Part shown: positions 24,122 to 36,225 of the stretch, in pieces
Layout of the letters: each line of letters opens with the position of its first letter
Position numbering within the stretch: the first letter of the stretch is position 1
From: Schistosoma mansoni
Taxonomy: Eukaryota; Platyhelminthes; Trematoda; Strigeidida; Schistosomatidae
NCBI RefSeq assembly: GCF_000237925.1
Contig: NC_031498.1
Coordinates: forward strand, 14,671,906 to 14,735,905
Length of the DNA: 64,000 nt
Direction: 5' to 3'
Program-made: the position numbers and the translations under genes
The notes under the pieces: model-generated
The model's database searches: none
The model's input: only the letters and a program-made list of their open reading frames with translations
Told to the model about the DNA's origin: nothing

Positions 24122-26460
24122 TACATTTATCAGTAATTTTATTGAATAAATTAACATATTTTTTTAAGAATGAAACGTACAAAACTTAATTAAATGAGAA
24201 GCAAAATGAGTGAAAGAAATTATTTGAATTTGAACAAATATATACATTTTCGCCATGTTCAATTAATTTAACATTGAATGTTTTCATTTGAATTTGTATG
24301 GAAAATCAATATCTATTCATTTTCATTGTTCTTTTTCACTTAGTTAGATGATCCAAACATGTTTTATTTTTGAGAATTACAACTTGTACTTTCTACTTAT
24401 ATGTATGTTTATAGATGATTATAAGTATGTTTCAGAATTAGAGAAATGGATGATCACTGATGTTGAAATTAATTAATTGTAATAGAATTACAATGCACCA
24501 TAGAGAAGTAGTTTGTTTATATTTGAAAAAACCTTAAACCCATCATATGATTCTATCTTAAAAACGTTAATGAAAATTTAGTCGCAAGAATTAAAACAAA
24601 CATTAGAAGTCGCTTGTCAATTTTATCATTATTATAAAATAACAGTCTCGAATCTAAAATATGGTATATATTAACTAAAGATTGTATATTCTTGGTAATG
24701 GTAAGGCTCAAGTCCACGAAACAATGATAAAATTGTAAACTGGACTAATAAAGACACATCACTTACTGTCCTCACATGCTAATTCAAAACTAAACGGTGT
24801 GTGAGAGGTATAAATGGATATACGCTGTTGGTCGAGATTCGGTTTACTTATTTGAGGATTATATATATACGTAAATGAGTTTGTGTAAAAGTGGATTCGG
24901 TTTGTCAGTATTGCTTTTTGTTCATTCTTAGTCTTCTTACTCATGTATCTATTTGGAATCATATATGGGAAGCGTGTATTTCATAATCAAGATCAGATGA
25001 CAGCAATGCAAAACATAAATATTCTTTATTTCAGTACTTATTAATATTTCAAAACATTCCTGATCAAAGTATACGGATAATTTGTAAATTTATTTTACAA
25101 TGAACAAACTTGACTGATCTTAGTTAAGGTACTGTTGAAAACCAAAAATCCGAATCTAAAATGATCCCGAGAAAACTCTTCGACAAAATTTAGGAATATT
25201 AGATTACAAACAAAATTTATCTGATGACCGAAGAATGTTAATTTACATACACCACATCTAATCAACAAATTTATTCATAATGGGATCAACTTCTAACGGA
25301 GTAAATTCACATTTCAAATGATAGAATAGCCCGGATAGACAGATTGGTTAATTCTCAATAAATCAGCTGTCGTTGATCTTTCCAGAAAACAATCAAATTA
25401 TTTCCTGTTGAAATCTTGTATAATGAAAGTTTCTTAGTAATTATCATAGATGGTTTACATTTCCTGTTCCGCAGAACTGTTTCGACATACTGACTCAAAA
25501 TGTATATTGTGTTTCAATGTTTTATGATTTCTTCTTTTTATTTTGTTGATCTCATTTAGATTTTGTGAATTAAGGATCTATAGACAGGGAATTATGTAAC
25601 TAAGGTCTGTTTATTTATGATACCTTGCAAAGAAACTAAGTGAACACTAAAGATTTTTTATCTTATAAGATTTCAGAATGCTCAGTAATGTAATGATTAT
25701 TCCAATATGACAACCAGTAAAATATTCATTGATGTTTGTAAAAATTTTTAAAAAATTACCAGAATTAGACGTGCTTCCTTCTAAATGAAATAGATTTCAT
25801 TGTTTAACTGACAGTAGTATTTCTATCAATCAACGGAAGTACTGTTTTTTGTAATTTTGTACTGAGGCATAGCAACAAAATTGAAATTTATGTGATCTTT
25901 GAGGATTTATTTGGATAGAGTCTTTAACTGGGCGTCATACATATATATGGTCTTTAAAATTAATCATAACAGGTAGCAGATATCAGTGAAATATTTTGAA
26001 TAAAATAGCCCATTGGCAATTACACATTTTGATCGCTGAAATATTGTATCATATTAAAATAGATAATATGAACGAAGAATATTCTTTTTAATAAGTCCAG
26101 TTCAGATTCTACAATTATACATCCAAATTAATAATCCAAAAGATTGACCAGGTTTAGGGCAAAGTATAACATTTAAAATTAGGATTTTTTGTAATATAAA
26201 ATCAAAATAAATCATCAATGTTGGGGTGACCAATATGAAATGTTAATACTAGATTACGCAATACGAACAATAATAATAATAATAATAAAGGATTGAGCGC
26301 GTACAGATAGAAAGTCTTGATATATTGAAAAGTTAGCTTCGGATTGTAATTTCAATGAAGTAAGATGATTAAAATGTTTTTGAAACAAAAATTGAAGGTA
26401 ACAGAAATGTAAAATCAAATGAATTGATATCAGAGATAACTATAAATAAAATCATGAGGA
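24122..26460. other. No gene seen
   Basis: AT-rich sequence; no supported gene, RNA or full repeat. Confidence 0.45.
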
Positions 26461-26510
26461 TATGAGACATAAGTATAGGGACAAACGCAAGTAATAATAA
26501 TAAATTAAGG

Positions 26511-27060
26511 TCAAAGTGATGATAACGATAAAATGTTCGTGTTTTGTAAATACAGTTTCAGCTTGAGCTCATGAATGGTAAGAGCTTCTTCTATTTTAAG
26601 GAGTTGGATACGAAGAAATTTAAGTAGAATTGGACGAATTGTATAAACAACCTTAACGTCAGTCTGTGGATCGATAGAATGATTAGAGTCGATCAGATGT
26701 TCAAGAATGGAACTTCTAACTGCTTTCTTCTGAACCTTGTGGAACCACACTGGAACATGTTCTCGTATTCGAGTTGAAATCAAGCACCGGCTAGAGCCTA
26801 TGTACTTTGCTCCACGAGAGCAGGTGGACTGGCAGATAGACAAAGAAAACTAACCTTTTACTGATAAAGAAAACAGGTTCCAACGAGTGAATGTTACTCG
26901 AAGATTTGTCGCATAGAAAATACCTATAATCGCTGCTGTTAACTGATTTCTAATTACATCAGTTGTTCGACCACTTCCAAATTTCAGATTCATATAAAGG
27001 TATTTCTTTGAACTGAACTACGTTCAGTAGTTACATGATTATTTACCATTTTCTATACGA
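26511..27060 (-). pseudogene. Penelope-like element fragment, GIY-YIG region, decayed
   Basis: The open frame 26511-26843 (minus) has CSRGAKYIGSSR, TRIREHVPVW and the C-terminal ALTIHELKLKLYLQ. The second cysteine of the usual CSCG reads Arg. Upstream, to about 27060, the linker is recognisable only across frameshifts. The AT-rich flank just before 26511 has (AAT)n, as in the 1.2-kb copy, and corresponds to the 3' UTR. Confidence 0.8.
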
Positions 27061-27064
27061 CTGA

Positions 27065-28150
27065 GTAGTCCGTTTATCTTAAAACTGATTATTAGTGACC
27101 ACAACACTATCCTCTCTGTTCTGTACTATCATTATCATTGTCTTAAAACATATATACACGTATTAGTCTCAGACATATTCAATCATATTATTTGTATCCT
27201 ATTATTCTCATAACTTTTGGTTACTTTTCCAACTTCATTGGTTAAAATATATTAAATTATTATATTATTTCTTGTAATCTTAGTTTGTTTGTAGCTGAAA
27301 TGAGGCTATGAAATAGAATTAATTCACTTTACTCTGTAAATTTTGTTGTTTTGACACTGTTTAGATTAGATTAAAATTATTAGACTAAATGAATTACCAA
27401 GGTCGTACACATTATTTTATGTGCGATAATGATAAATTAATGATTTGTTAAATTTTGGTTCTTCATTTCTAAATACCTCACATCACTCAGCCTAGTGATT
27501 ATGTTTCAATCTTTGTCAAAATGCTACTATCAAATTTGAGGACTGAACTACTAACTAAAGAACTAATATCTTCAAAAATCGTCTACATTTCGACTAGATA
27601 AAAATTTCTTTTCATTAGTAACCTAGAGAATCAATAAAGTTTAAAACTAATTAACAGGAAATCTTAAAATAACACATCAAAAGCTTACTTTTCAAACCCC
27701 CTTGATACATACTAACTTACAGTTTAGTCAGTTATATATATATATATATAGTTCTAACAATTACGATTTGTAGACATCCTCATACATTTGTACGCTAGGT
27801 ACTAAGGCTATTGGAACAAGTCAAAAAATAGACCGATTAATGATAACGATAAATGAAAATAAGTTTAAGATCATTAGATCCACAATATTTTTAATCTGAT
27901 CAATATATCTGCATGTTATACAAATACAAACTACTTTTCACTCATAGAATCTTCCCTATTGTATAGGAAAATGTATCAAGAAAATAAGTGAAAACTCTCG
28001 CTAACAAATTGTTACAGACAATTATATTCGCATGATTTATTCAATATCTCATTTATGAAAGAAAAGTAAATCAAATACCATTATCATCACTGTGATTAAT
28101 CATTTGCAAAATTTTAATCAAATATTACGTGAAATACTCTCATTAACTAT
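27065..28150. other. No feature seen; short (TA)n at 27732-27750
   Basis: AT-rich spacer between two PLE pieces. A short TA microsatellite is the only structure noted. Confidence 0.45.
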
Positions 28151-28159
28151 TATATATTA

Positions 28160-28222
28160 TATAGTTGAAATCATGAGTCAATTGAAACTAGACCACCATG
28201 GTAAACCTGGAAGCACTGGACG
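28160..28222 (-). mobile_element. Family-B repeat, 3' end only, fused to PLE
   Basis: TAGTTGAAATCATGAGTC through AAGCACTGGACG is the family-B tail in reverse orientation. Homology stops at 28222, four bases past the predicted ribozyme cleavage position (28218/28219), and PLE coding sequence begins at once on the other side. Confidence 0.75.
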
Positions 28223-28870
28223 ACTTTCAGGTTTTCCAAACGCATCTCGGAACACTATCCGGCTTGGTTCTCGAAGGGAGAATGTAGAAAGATAACTAGT
28301 TCGATACAGGAGCATTTGATAAACTGTGGACACATCGCTCCAAAAGACTCCTCTTTTAAAGTAATCTATAGAGTCAAAGGACCCGGATCGAAGGGGGGTC
28401 GAATCAATATTTTATGCACTGCTGAGGCATTGACAATCCACGAACTCAAGCCTAAACTTTGCGTGCAGAAACGATTTGTCCAACCTCTCACCCTTCCTTG
28501 GCCCTAATTCCCTTTATGGGTATGTTTCTGGTTGTCGTTTTTTTCTCTTTTCTGCACTTTTATTTGATCATTATCGGTTTTTGGTTTTTAGATTACTGTT
28601 TTACATTTTAAACTCTAATCTATTATTATTATTACTACCCTATACAAGTTTTCTCGATTATTATTGTCTATTATTATGACCTTTTGTGTTTGTTGCTTTT
28701 CTTCACATCTGTCAATTGGACTATTATCTTATCCATAAATTACTTTCTTCCTTACCGCTTGATTAGTACGTCAGCTCATTGATGACATTGATTTTGATTA
28801 TTACCCTGAAGAAGTCCAGACAAGTTAGCTGGACGAAACGTTACAGTTATTTAAATAATGACTTCTTCAT
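28223..28870 (+). pseudogene. Penelope-like element 3' end: endonuclease tail and 3' UTR
   Basis: Plus-strand frames encode the end of the GIY-YIG domain. IQEHLINCGHIAPKDSSFKV in one frame is followed by the family C-terminus TAEALTIHELKPKLCVQKR and a stop at 28504-28506. A long pyrimidine-rich 3' UTR follows and holds a hammerhead-like motif at 28806-28838. The 5' part is absent and at least one in-frame stop (TAA near 28294) is present. Confidence 0.8.
28806..28838 (+). ncRNA. Hammerhead-like motif in the PLE 3' UTR
   Basis: CTGAAGA (28806-28812) matches the CUGANGA core. After one extra A, GTCCAG (28814-28819) pairs with CTGGAC (28829-28834) as helix II, and GAAA (28835-28838) follows, then CGTT. 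PLEs are known to carry hammerhead motifs in their terminal repeats. Here the extra A and the lack of clear stem I pairing next to the core make activity doubtful. Confidence 0.5.
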
Positions 28871-28949
28871 ACTCGGCACCCAATTTTTGTCAAGCTATTC
28901 GTTCTAACCTTGACGGATATTCGTCACCACATTTGTTATTTATTGTTGA

Positions 28950-29080
28950 ATCAATTTATAATGCAATCTTTCCTAGCCTTCTGTAGACATATATTTTCCA
29001 TATAACTATATATACGAATTTACAGTTTAAGTAAATGATTTCGTCGAAACGAAAATTTTCTTCGCTGAATTCTCTTTTTC
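28950..29080 (+). repeat. Dispersed repeat shared with 59722-60118
   Basis: The stretch with ATAATGCAATCTTTCC, CTTCTGTAGACATA, AAGTAAATGATTTCG and GAAAATTTTCTTCGCTGA recurs at 60008-60110 in the same orientation and at about 59722-59830 inverted. Its family is unknown; its position after PLE sequence allows a PLE terminal-repeat origin. Confidence 0.6.
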
Positions 29081-29086
29081 TTATTC

Positions 29087-29135
29087 ATCATTTCAACTAT
29101 ATAAAATTACTAAAATCTCCACAAACCCCCCCCCT
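29087..29135 (+). mobile_element. Family-B terminal tail
   Basis: CATTTCAACTATATAAAATT followed by ACTAAAATCTCCACAAACCC is the family-B end, opposite in orientation to the piece at 28160-28222. The two bracket the PLE fragment. Confidence 0.65.
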
Positions 29136-29320
29136 TCTATTATACATTAATTAAGATTAGAAAATTAATCAAACTTTACATAATCTCATTCATTATAATA
29201 ATTTATTTTTATATCAAACTTTATTAAGTTACATTTGTTATTGTTTAAAATAACAATAGAAATATCTATAATCAACAATAAATAGATTAATTTGCAAATT
29301 GTTTACCTGATATAATGGTA

Positions 29321-29326
29321 TTTATT
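29321..29326 (-). terminator. Candidate poly(A) signal of the LRR-Ig gene
   Basis: AATAAA on the minus strand, 28 bases past the TAG stop. It is close to the stop but is the first hexamer met. Confidence 0.45.
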
Positions 29327-29354
29327 CTATGAACTGGAAAGTCAAAATCTTTGA

Positions 29355-31829
29355 CTACGTGCAGTTAATTCTATGATGTTGTTGTAAATTCTTAATGTCA
29401 TCACAAGTTTCATCTAAAGAATTCATCTTTATTGATTCCAGGAAGGTCCTATTTGAATAATTTAAATTTAGACTTAAAGATTTATTGGGATATTGTTTAG
29501 ATTTATTTAGTTTATATTCATTTTTATAAAAAGATTTGCCTAAATTTGTGAAAGATTTACTTCCATGTATTGGACAGTCAGAATTATTTTGATTTTGTAT
29601 TAAATAAGCTGGATTGAAATCATTTTCATTCTTATTTATTAATCCATGTATTGGACAGGAAGTTTGATTAAATGTCTTATCATGATAAACATTTGTATTT
29701 TGACTACCATACTGATGCTTGTCAGAATGTTGATGAAATGAATATGATTCAGGAGAACAAGACATTTGTTTCGGTGATAATGAGTTATCAGATATTGAAT
29801 AATCCTGATCAATTGAACATGTCAAATGGTGTTTTTCATTTGTATTATTTAAGGAGTAAATTAATTCAGGTGAATGATTTCCAGATCTTACACCTAATGT
29901 ATAATAAACTCTAGGTTTTAACTGTTTTATTGAAGAATTATATTCATTATGATTTGGATTTAAATCAATCAGACTTTCACAATTTTGAGATGCATTTGAC
30001 GTCAAATAACCCATATCACTACTTTGTGGTGAAGGTGTTCCTTGTTTCATTGAATGATTTAATAATTTTGATTGTAATATACTTTTATTATTATTATTGT
30101 TTAATAAATCACCTAGATAACATTTATTTCCATCATTTATTCGATCATCTATCTGTTGAATCTTATCGATCTCTCGTATATTACTCAAATTTTCATTGTG
30201 TAATTTAGAAGATGTGGAAATAAAATCAGTGCATATCTTGTGATTTTGATTACTATTGATAGGATTGAGATTAATCTGTGTAAAAGGTTGAATATTACTA
30301 TTATTACTATTATTCATATTCGAATCACAATTTGCAGTTATCAACTTTTCATAACTTACATTATGTGGTTCAATATTCGTTTCCAATGCTTTATTAGACA
30401 GTCTTTTTCTATGACTTTGATGTGATAATCGTTTTTTGTATATGCATTTCACTATGCATAAAACAATTATTATAAATGTAAAATTGAATACAACGATAAA
30501 TATAGTAATTATAATCGGATTAAATAAAAAAGAAGTATAATCTAGTTTATTATTTAAATTCTTGTTAAATAATCGTAACTGATTACTTTGTTCGATCGGT
30601 TTTTGAACATGAACATAGAATGTAGCTGAAGCCTGACCTTTATAATTACTAGCTTGACATTTGTAATAACCTTCATCTGTAGTTTTATCTAATTGTTTAA
30701 AAAATAATGTAGTCGTAAATTTTATTCCAGGACTAATAGTTTGAATAACATGTGACCAATGTGGTTGTATTAATATCCCATTGTAAAACCATTGAATATA
30801 CATTTTTGGTTCACTAATAAATGAACAAACCAAAGTCAAATTTTCACCTTCTATACCATATACATGAATTGGTGTGGTAACACGATCAGTTAGATTCCTT
30901 TTCACGCTATTCTTATCATTTTTATCATCATGATGAGATGGTATAGTATGCATTAATTCCGGTTCACATTGTAATGAGGTTAAATTTAAATACATTAATG
31001 CCATATGTTGATATTGTGATGGCGAAACACATTCTCCACCAGGTTTTGAATTAATATATAAAGCTTTCTTTGGTAATCGATTTAACCATTGACGAAACCA
31101 TAATATGTGACAATCACATGTCCATTTTACACCTTCTAAATTTAAATAAGAAAAATGTTCTGGTCTTAGACCATTCAATGCATCTTCCATAAGATTAGCA
31201 AATATATTATAAGCTAAATTTAAATGATGCAATCGATTTAAACCATCAAATGTATCTGGTTCTGTATAAATTTTATTTGATAATAAACTCATTTCTAATC
31301 GTTTTAAACTCATACCCATACCATATAAAAATCTTGCTGGTAAATAATTCAATTCATTACCACTTAAATCTAAATAACTTACATAAACAAGTTGAGAAAA
31401 TGCTAATACAGGGAATGGATTATGATAATTTGATATTAATTGATTAAATCTTAAATCTAACCATATTAATGAATTCATTATTGGTAAAAAGGCACGTTCA
31501 GTAATTTTATAGATTTTATTATGAGCTAAAATTAATTTTTGTATATTATGTAAACGTGTAAAACTATCTTCATGTAATATTTCTATAAGATTATAGGATA
31601 AATTTAATTCAATTGTATTTTCATGGATATATCCAGGTAATGTTGTTAATCCATAATGGGAACAATGGAATATTTCAATGTTTGTTTGTAAATGACATGA
31701 ATTACACATTATATAATCATAATAATAATCATTAAAGATGATTAATATTGATAATAAGTATATTGTAATCAATTTATAAAGATACATTAAAAGTACATTT
31801 TTCATAATGTTTATTATTGTAAAGTGCAT
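29355..31829 (-). CDS. LRR and Ig domain single-pass membrane protein (Kekkon/LRIG-like)
   Basis: An 824-residue protein in one uninterrupted frame. Residues about 9-32 are a hydrophobic signal peptide; Met9 is an alternative start. Cysteines 42, 45 and 56 form a short LRR N-cap, followed by leucine-rich repeats at about 72-230 (LNLSYN, LDLRFN, LDLSGNEL, LNLAYN). An LRR C-cap follows with WTCDC (Cys238, Cys240), Cys267 and Cys288. One Ig domain spans about 325-408, with Cys335, Trp347 and DEGYYKC (Cys391). A membrane span lies at about 437-460, followed by a basic stop-transfer KCIYKKR. The tail of about 360 residues is rich in Ser and Asn and holds two CPIHG motifs. LRR-plus-Ig receptors of this layout act at the cell surface in adhesion, neuronal wiring or growth-factor receptor modulation; the ligand here is unknown. 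An in-frame TAA lies upstream of the first ATG, supporting the start. No intron interrupts the coding part. Whether it is orthologous to Kekkon or only similar in layout cannot be decided here. Confidence 0.93.
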   Translation of the reverse strand: MHFTIINIMKNVLLMYLYKLITIYLLSILIIFNDYYYDYIMCNSCHLQTNIEIFHCSHYGLTTLPGYIHENTIELNLSYNLIEILHEDSFTRLHNIQKLILAHNKIYKITERAFLPIMNSLIWLDLRFNQLISNYHNPFPVLAFSQLVYVSYLDLSGNELNYLPARFLYGMGMSLKRLEMSLLSNKIYTEPDTFDGLNRLHHLNLAYNIFANLMEDALNGLRPEHFSYLNLEGVKWTCDCHILWFRQWLNRLPKKALYINSKPGGECVSPSQYQHMALMYLNLTSLQCEPELMHTIPSHHDDKNDKNSVKRNLTDRVTTPIHVYGIEGENLTLVCSFISEPKMYIQWFYNGILIQPHWSHVIQTISPGIKFTTTLFFKQLDKTTDEGYYKCQASNYKGQASATFYVHVQKPIEQSNQLRLFNKNLNNKLDYTSFLFNPIIITIFIVVFNFTFIIIVLCIVKCIYKKRLSHQSHRKRLSNKALETNIEPHNVSYEKLITANCDSNMNNSNNSNIQPFTQINLNPINSNQNHKICTDFISTSSKLHNENLSNIREIDKIQQIDDRINDGNKCYLGDLLNNNNNKSILQSKLLNHSMKQGTPSPQSSDMGYLTSNASQNCESLIDLNPNHNEYNSSIKQLKPRVYYTLGVRSGNHSPELIYSLNNTNEKHHLTCSIDQDYSISDNSLSPKQMSCSPESYSFHQHSDKHQYGSQNTNVYHDKTFNQTSCPIHGLINKNENDFNPAYLIQNQNNSDCPIHGSKSFTNLGKSFYKNEYKLNKSKQYPNKSLSLNLNYSNRTFLESIKMNSLDETCDDIKNLQQHHRINCT

Positions 31830-32310
31830 AGAAACAAAATAATAGTAATAAAATAGTTGAAATATTTCTTTTGTTTTTTCTTATTTTTATAAATTTTTGA
31901 TTAGTGATCATAATATTGATTAATAATCAGTAAAAAAACATTAAAAATTTTTTTCACCTTTTTGAAATTCCTTTAAAATCGATCGAATTTTCTCTTTTTT
32001 TTCAATTTTTTTTCTTGTTTATTTTTAGTGTGAACAAAAATATTTTTCTTTATATTCATCATTTAAAATAATAAAAATAAATAATAACAATAAGGGAATT
32101 ATCATTTTGTTAATATTAATATCCTTTAAATTATTTCATTCGTTTATTATTGTCAATGCATGTTATTTCTTTCTTTAAAATACAAAAAAGTTTTATAAAA
32201 TCAACCAATCAGAATTCTTTTAAATTTTTATGAATATAACAAAATTTTTTTGTTTTAAAAAAACTAATAAAGAAACTGAAATAATTATCGAGACATAACT
32301 GGAAGTGAAA
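31830..32310. other. Very AT-rich region upstream of the LRR-Ig gene
   Basis: Rich in A and T homopolymers, with TATAAA-like words but none clearly placed. It presumably holds the minus-strand 5' UTR and promoter; no specific site can be defended. Confidence 0.35.
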
Positions 32311-32311
32311 T

Positions 32312-32480
32312 TTTACATAGTTGAAATCATGAGTCAATTGAAGCTAGACTACCATGGAAAACCTGGAAGCACTGGACAGCCGCTTTGTACTATTGTGAGA
32401 CTCCTAAGCAGTGCTCATGTCTAACTTCAAACAATCCACGAAATTGAGCAACCATTCAACAATATCTTTAGTGAGTTGAT
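32312..32480 (-). mobile_element. Family-B repeat with tRNA-like region deleted
   Basis: The minus strand has the tail and a ribozyme remnant (core CTGAGGAG reads CTTAGGAG, losing the essential G). Instead of the B-box region it jumps to the upstream GTTTGAAGTTAGACATGAGC stretch. The tRNA-like part is missing. Confidence 0.75.
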
Positions 32481-32484
32481 TTTA

Positions 32485-33360
32485 TTAAGGAGGAGATTTT
32501 AATAAATTATCAAATTTATCAATTACTAGTTTATCGTGTTTTGTGGATTTTGTTTCTTTTTTTCTTTCTTTGACATGAATCAAAACAATTTAATGTCTAA
32601 CCTTTTAAAAAATGTTTATTTTCGTAAAATTGGTATAATTTAAGTGTCAGAAAATATTGCTGAAAGTAGTAAACATTATTTTGGTTTCCTTTTAAATAAA
32701 TCAATAAGCAGTCTATTGAGTTTATTGTTGATTCGTGAAAACTCCTAGCAGACACTTGAGCAAAGAGTTTACACATAGGCTGGATGATAAGTAAGAATTG
32801 TTAAAGTTCTCTTCTTATCGATTAAAATTTTACTTCACTATCTTAGAAAGTAGACATAATGTTAGTGAATTAAAATATAACTTGATTTTCTGAAGAGCAT
32901 GTAACCAAGCTGTGCATATATTCTCGACCCGGTTAGCCAATAAAAGCTTTTTTCTCATCTTTTACTCAAATAGCTGGTTATCCTTGAGAACAAGAAGCAT
33001 ATACTTTAGTCACAGACTCAGACTACCACACAATATAATCTCCCGGAAGCCGATCTTCAATTTTTAGCCACAAATAAGATCAACAATGTCGCTATTATGA
33101 AACCACATCGAGTCGATATTACGGCAGCAAAAAGGGCTTTAAGTGTGACGATTAAAATTCATTGAGACAATGTAGCGAAAATTTGGAATTCAAGTCAATT
33201 CAGCTCAAGTAATTGAGGTAATAGAATCAGGTGCTGAATCCCTAGCTAATCCGATGAGTGAGTATTAATTCAATCCCAATTCAGGTGTTATGTTTAAATC
33301 GTGGTTCAGGATAATATGAAGTTATTTTTCATGTTGATTTCCCACATCCCAGTGAACCCC
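32485..33360. other. No feature confidently recognised
   Basis: AT-rich. The last 300 bases may belong to the decayed LTR-retrotransposon region that follows. Confidence 0.35.
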
Positions 33361-34060
33361 CGAAGATTCAAGCTCTCCTTCGAAAACTACAAGCAGTAGA
33401 ATATGAAAATTACTCAAATTTCATTTCACCGAACAAACCGCATGATACTTCCTTTCATAGTACTGTGTAAAAATTCACGGGAATATTTGCTACTCAGACT
33501 TCTTCGTTTACATTTTAATATAACTTCCAAAATCAGTAAGAACCCAGTAGATGCTTTCCTTATAAACGCCACGTTATTTAATGAGAAGTACAAGAATTTG
33601 AAGTTACGTTCACTCACAGATGATCAGTTTAAGTGTCTTACCTTTGCATGCAAACTACAAACACCATCTGACACAGATATTTTTCCGACAATCTGAAGTC
33701 AAGTAGCATAGGTTTCGGACTTGCCACTTCATGATAACACTAATAATAATAATAATAATTTCAAAAATGGCACAAAAATGATCTCATGCTCAAATTCTAA
33801 TGTGCTACATCATTTTTCATTCGATACAAATCATATATCAAATGTCACAAACCCTATCTCACTCGGCTCTTGGAAAGTTTCATTTTTAAATCTGATGTCT
33901 AATATTTAGAATTATGAAACACGCAGAATTTTCCATAGTTCTCCAGAACCCCACACTAGTTACTGAAACTATGTGCTCATTTATTATTCGTAAATTTACA
34001 AAATGTAGGACGATCGGTCAAATGGAGGAATTTCATGAAAACAGCGAACTCTCATCACAC
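33361..34060 (+). pseudogene. Decayed LTR-retrotransposon gag-like region
   Basis: The frame 33403-33696 ends with LRSLTDDQFKCLTFACKLQ and PSDTDIFPTI, a segment that resembles schistosome gypsy-type Gag. About 300 bases further, near 33985-34025, a plus frame reads KFTKCRTIGQMEEF, a plausible decayed CCHC knuckle. Stops separate the parts. Pol-like sequence may follow to about 34760, but no catalytic motif could be identified. Family recognition is tentative. Confidence 0.45.
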
Positions 34061-36224
34061 TTCACTCCTCGAGCTGAATGAATTGTGTTTTTTGCAGTAT
34101 CGTAATATAATCCTGAATCCCTATGTGAACATATATCTACTGATGTAAATGATGAAGTTATCACATGATAGTTGGACATTAATTCCAATGTTACTCTGAT
34201 TTCTGACAAAACTTGTTGCGAACTTCGTTGGTCGAGTATTTATCATACAAAAGGCTGCTTAAAGAATGCATCTGTTGCCTCAATTAAATTGTCAGTATTA
34301 TCACAAACATTGATAGACTTAATGAGCTAATTATTAAAATTGTATGTTATGTCACCGATATATCCTCAACTTATTGGGTCTTGACGAGCTTACATGATGA
34401 CACCTATTAGATCATTCATCTGACCTTATTTGTAATTAATTATCTCGTTCATTACCTCAGCAATCCCATTCCCATATGAGTGACAAACGTAAGCAGAATT
34501 TCGCTGTTTTTCAAGATGATCTTGGTTCCTACACGGAAGTGAAAGCTAAATAAGATTTAAAGCCAAGTGCTAAACTAGTTTTTCAGACTGTCTGGTACTA
34601 TATGAACCTTTTACATTGCTGGATAACGAACCAGATGGGTTGGAAATGTTGGGTGTTCTACAACCAGCCAACCATTTCTTATTAGTCGCACTGACTACTG
34701 TGGTAAATAAATCTAGTGACCCGGTATGACTATTTGAGAATTTCTGGCTAGACTGAATACTTCTCCAGCAACATAGTAATTTGGAATTTAAAGAAACGAC
34801 AATTCAATATTACTAATGTTTATATGTGATCTACGGGGTCAACATAGTTGGAAATAAAGTAGCTACAAACAGATGACATTGATATATCACGAACTGATTA
34901 AAATAGGAAAATGCAAGTCAGTTGGTTGAACCGAGTTTTTACATGGTATTCTGCTAACCATGAAACCTGAAAGTTTCTGTATCGGGTTCATATATATTCC
35001 TTATTGTTCGATTGTAACACCTTCTTGAAAGTCAAACATTTACTCAGTATTGTTTTGATTCCAGAGGTTCATCTACTAGTGTCAGTTCATAACGAAAGAT
35101 ATACGAAGGCTTGAAAATGACTTAAGTAAATCATTAACTTAAGTTTTCAAATAATCACTAAGCCTAAATAATTCGTCAGTATTACCAAACACCAGGCATA
35201 ATGCAAGTAAAAAGCTGGAGTAATAGCCTACTAGTATACTTGTTATCGTAGGTAATATTTTAAATATGTATATATCATTTCATTATTCCAATCAGTTTCG
35301 CTTTTTTTAAATGTTTTTCATACCATGGAAATTTTCCTAAATTAACTCAGTTTCCTCATAATCCTTATGATAAAGCCATATTAACGGATATAGATATAAT
35401 AAAAATATAGGACATCAAAACAACATATTCTGTCTTACGTTTGATTTTGTTTTGTAACATGCGTGAAATGCTTAAAGTTTCAAACAACAACGAGACACAT
35501 AACATCTGTGAGCTAAGTTCGTATGAGTAGTATATTTAATAAGATAACATTCCAAGCTGTTGTTTTATTGTATTAGTTCTTTGACTTAAGTTTTATTTGC
35601 CTGTTTATCTGCCTATAGAATCACGTATTTATTTCTATTTTTAGTACCTGAAGTTTGCCTTAACTGACCAATTAATTTTCTTTTGATTAATGGATCGATA
35701 AATTCGAACATTCTTTTGAATTGTTGTACATACATCAACTGATTTTTTAGTGAAGTTTTATTGTTTATTTGATCTAACTTTTAATAATCAAGAACTCTGT
35801 CTTAGATACCTACTCAAAGACTTTGAAACATTATTCTTAATTTATTCACTAAAACCCTTAGCTAATAGAATTTATCCCGGATGAAGAACAGTCCCATGAA
35901 AATGGCTTAAGTACAAGCTTCTTCTGGTGAATTTTATAGAGGAATTTCAATACACCTTGTTCATTTCATAAAATTGTACCATTCACATACTATTTTATTC
36001 ATTTACTGTTGATACCTTTTCACTTTTCTTCCAAATGTTACGTTCTATGAATTATTCTGCATAGTAATATCTGTTTGCTAGGGTCTATATAATATATATA
36101 TATATCCCATTTGTTAGAAAATATGTATCGATTCACCAAGTCAGCTAAGTGCACTACCAGATATCCTTCAAAGTGAGTCAGATCTTCATTAAATAAGATT
36201 ATATTGAACCTATCATACAAAATT
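34061..36224. other. No gene seen; possible remnants of the same retroelement at first
   Basis: Stops occur in all frames. Composition to about 34760 is less AT-rich than the rest, compatible with degraded pol, but no motif supports this. Confidence 0.35.
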
Positions 36225-36225
36225 C

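Noticed and set aside
28092-28295. A 67-codon plus frame at the family-B/PLE junction
   Set aside because: It reads through non-coding repeat and then PLE in the wrong frame; an artefact of the fusion.
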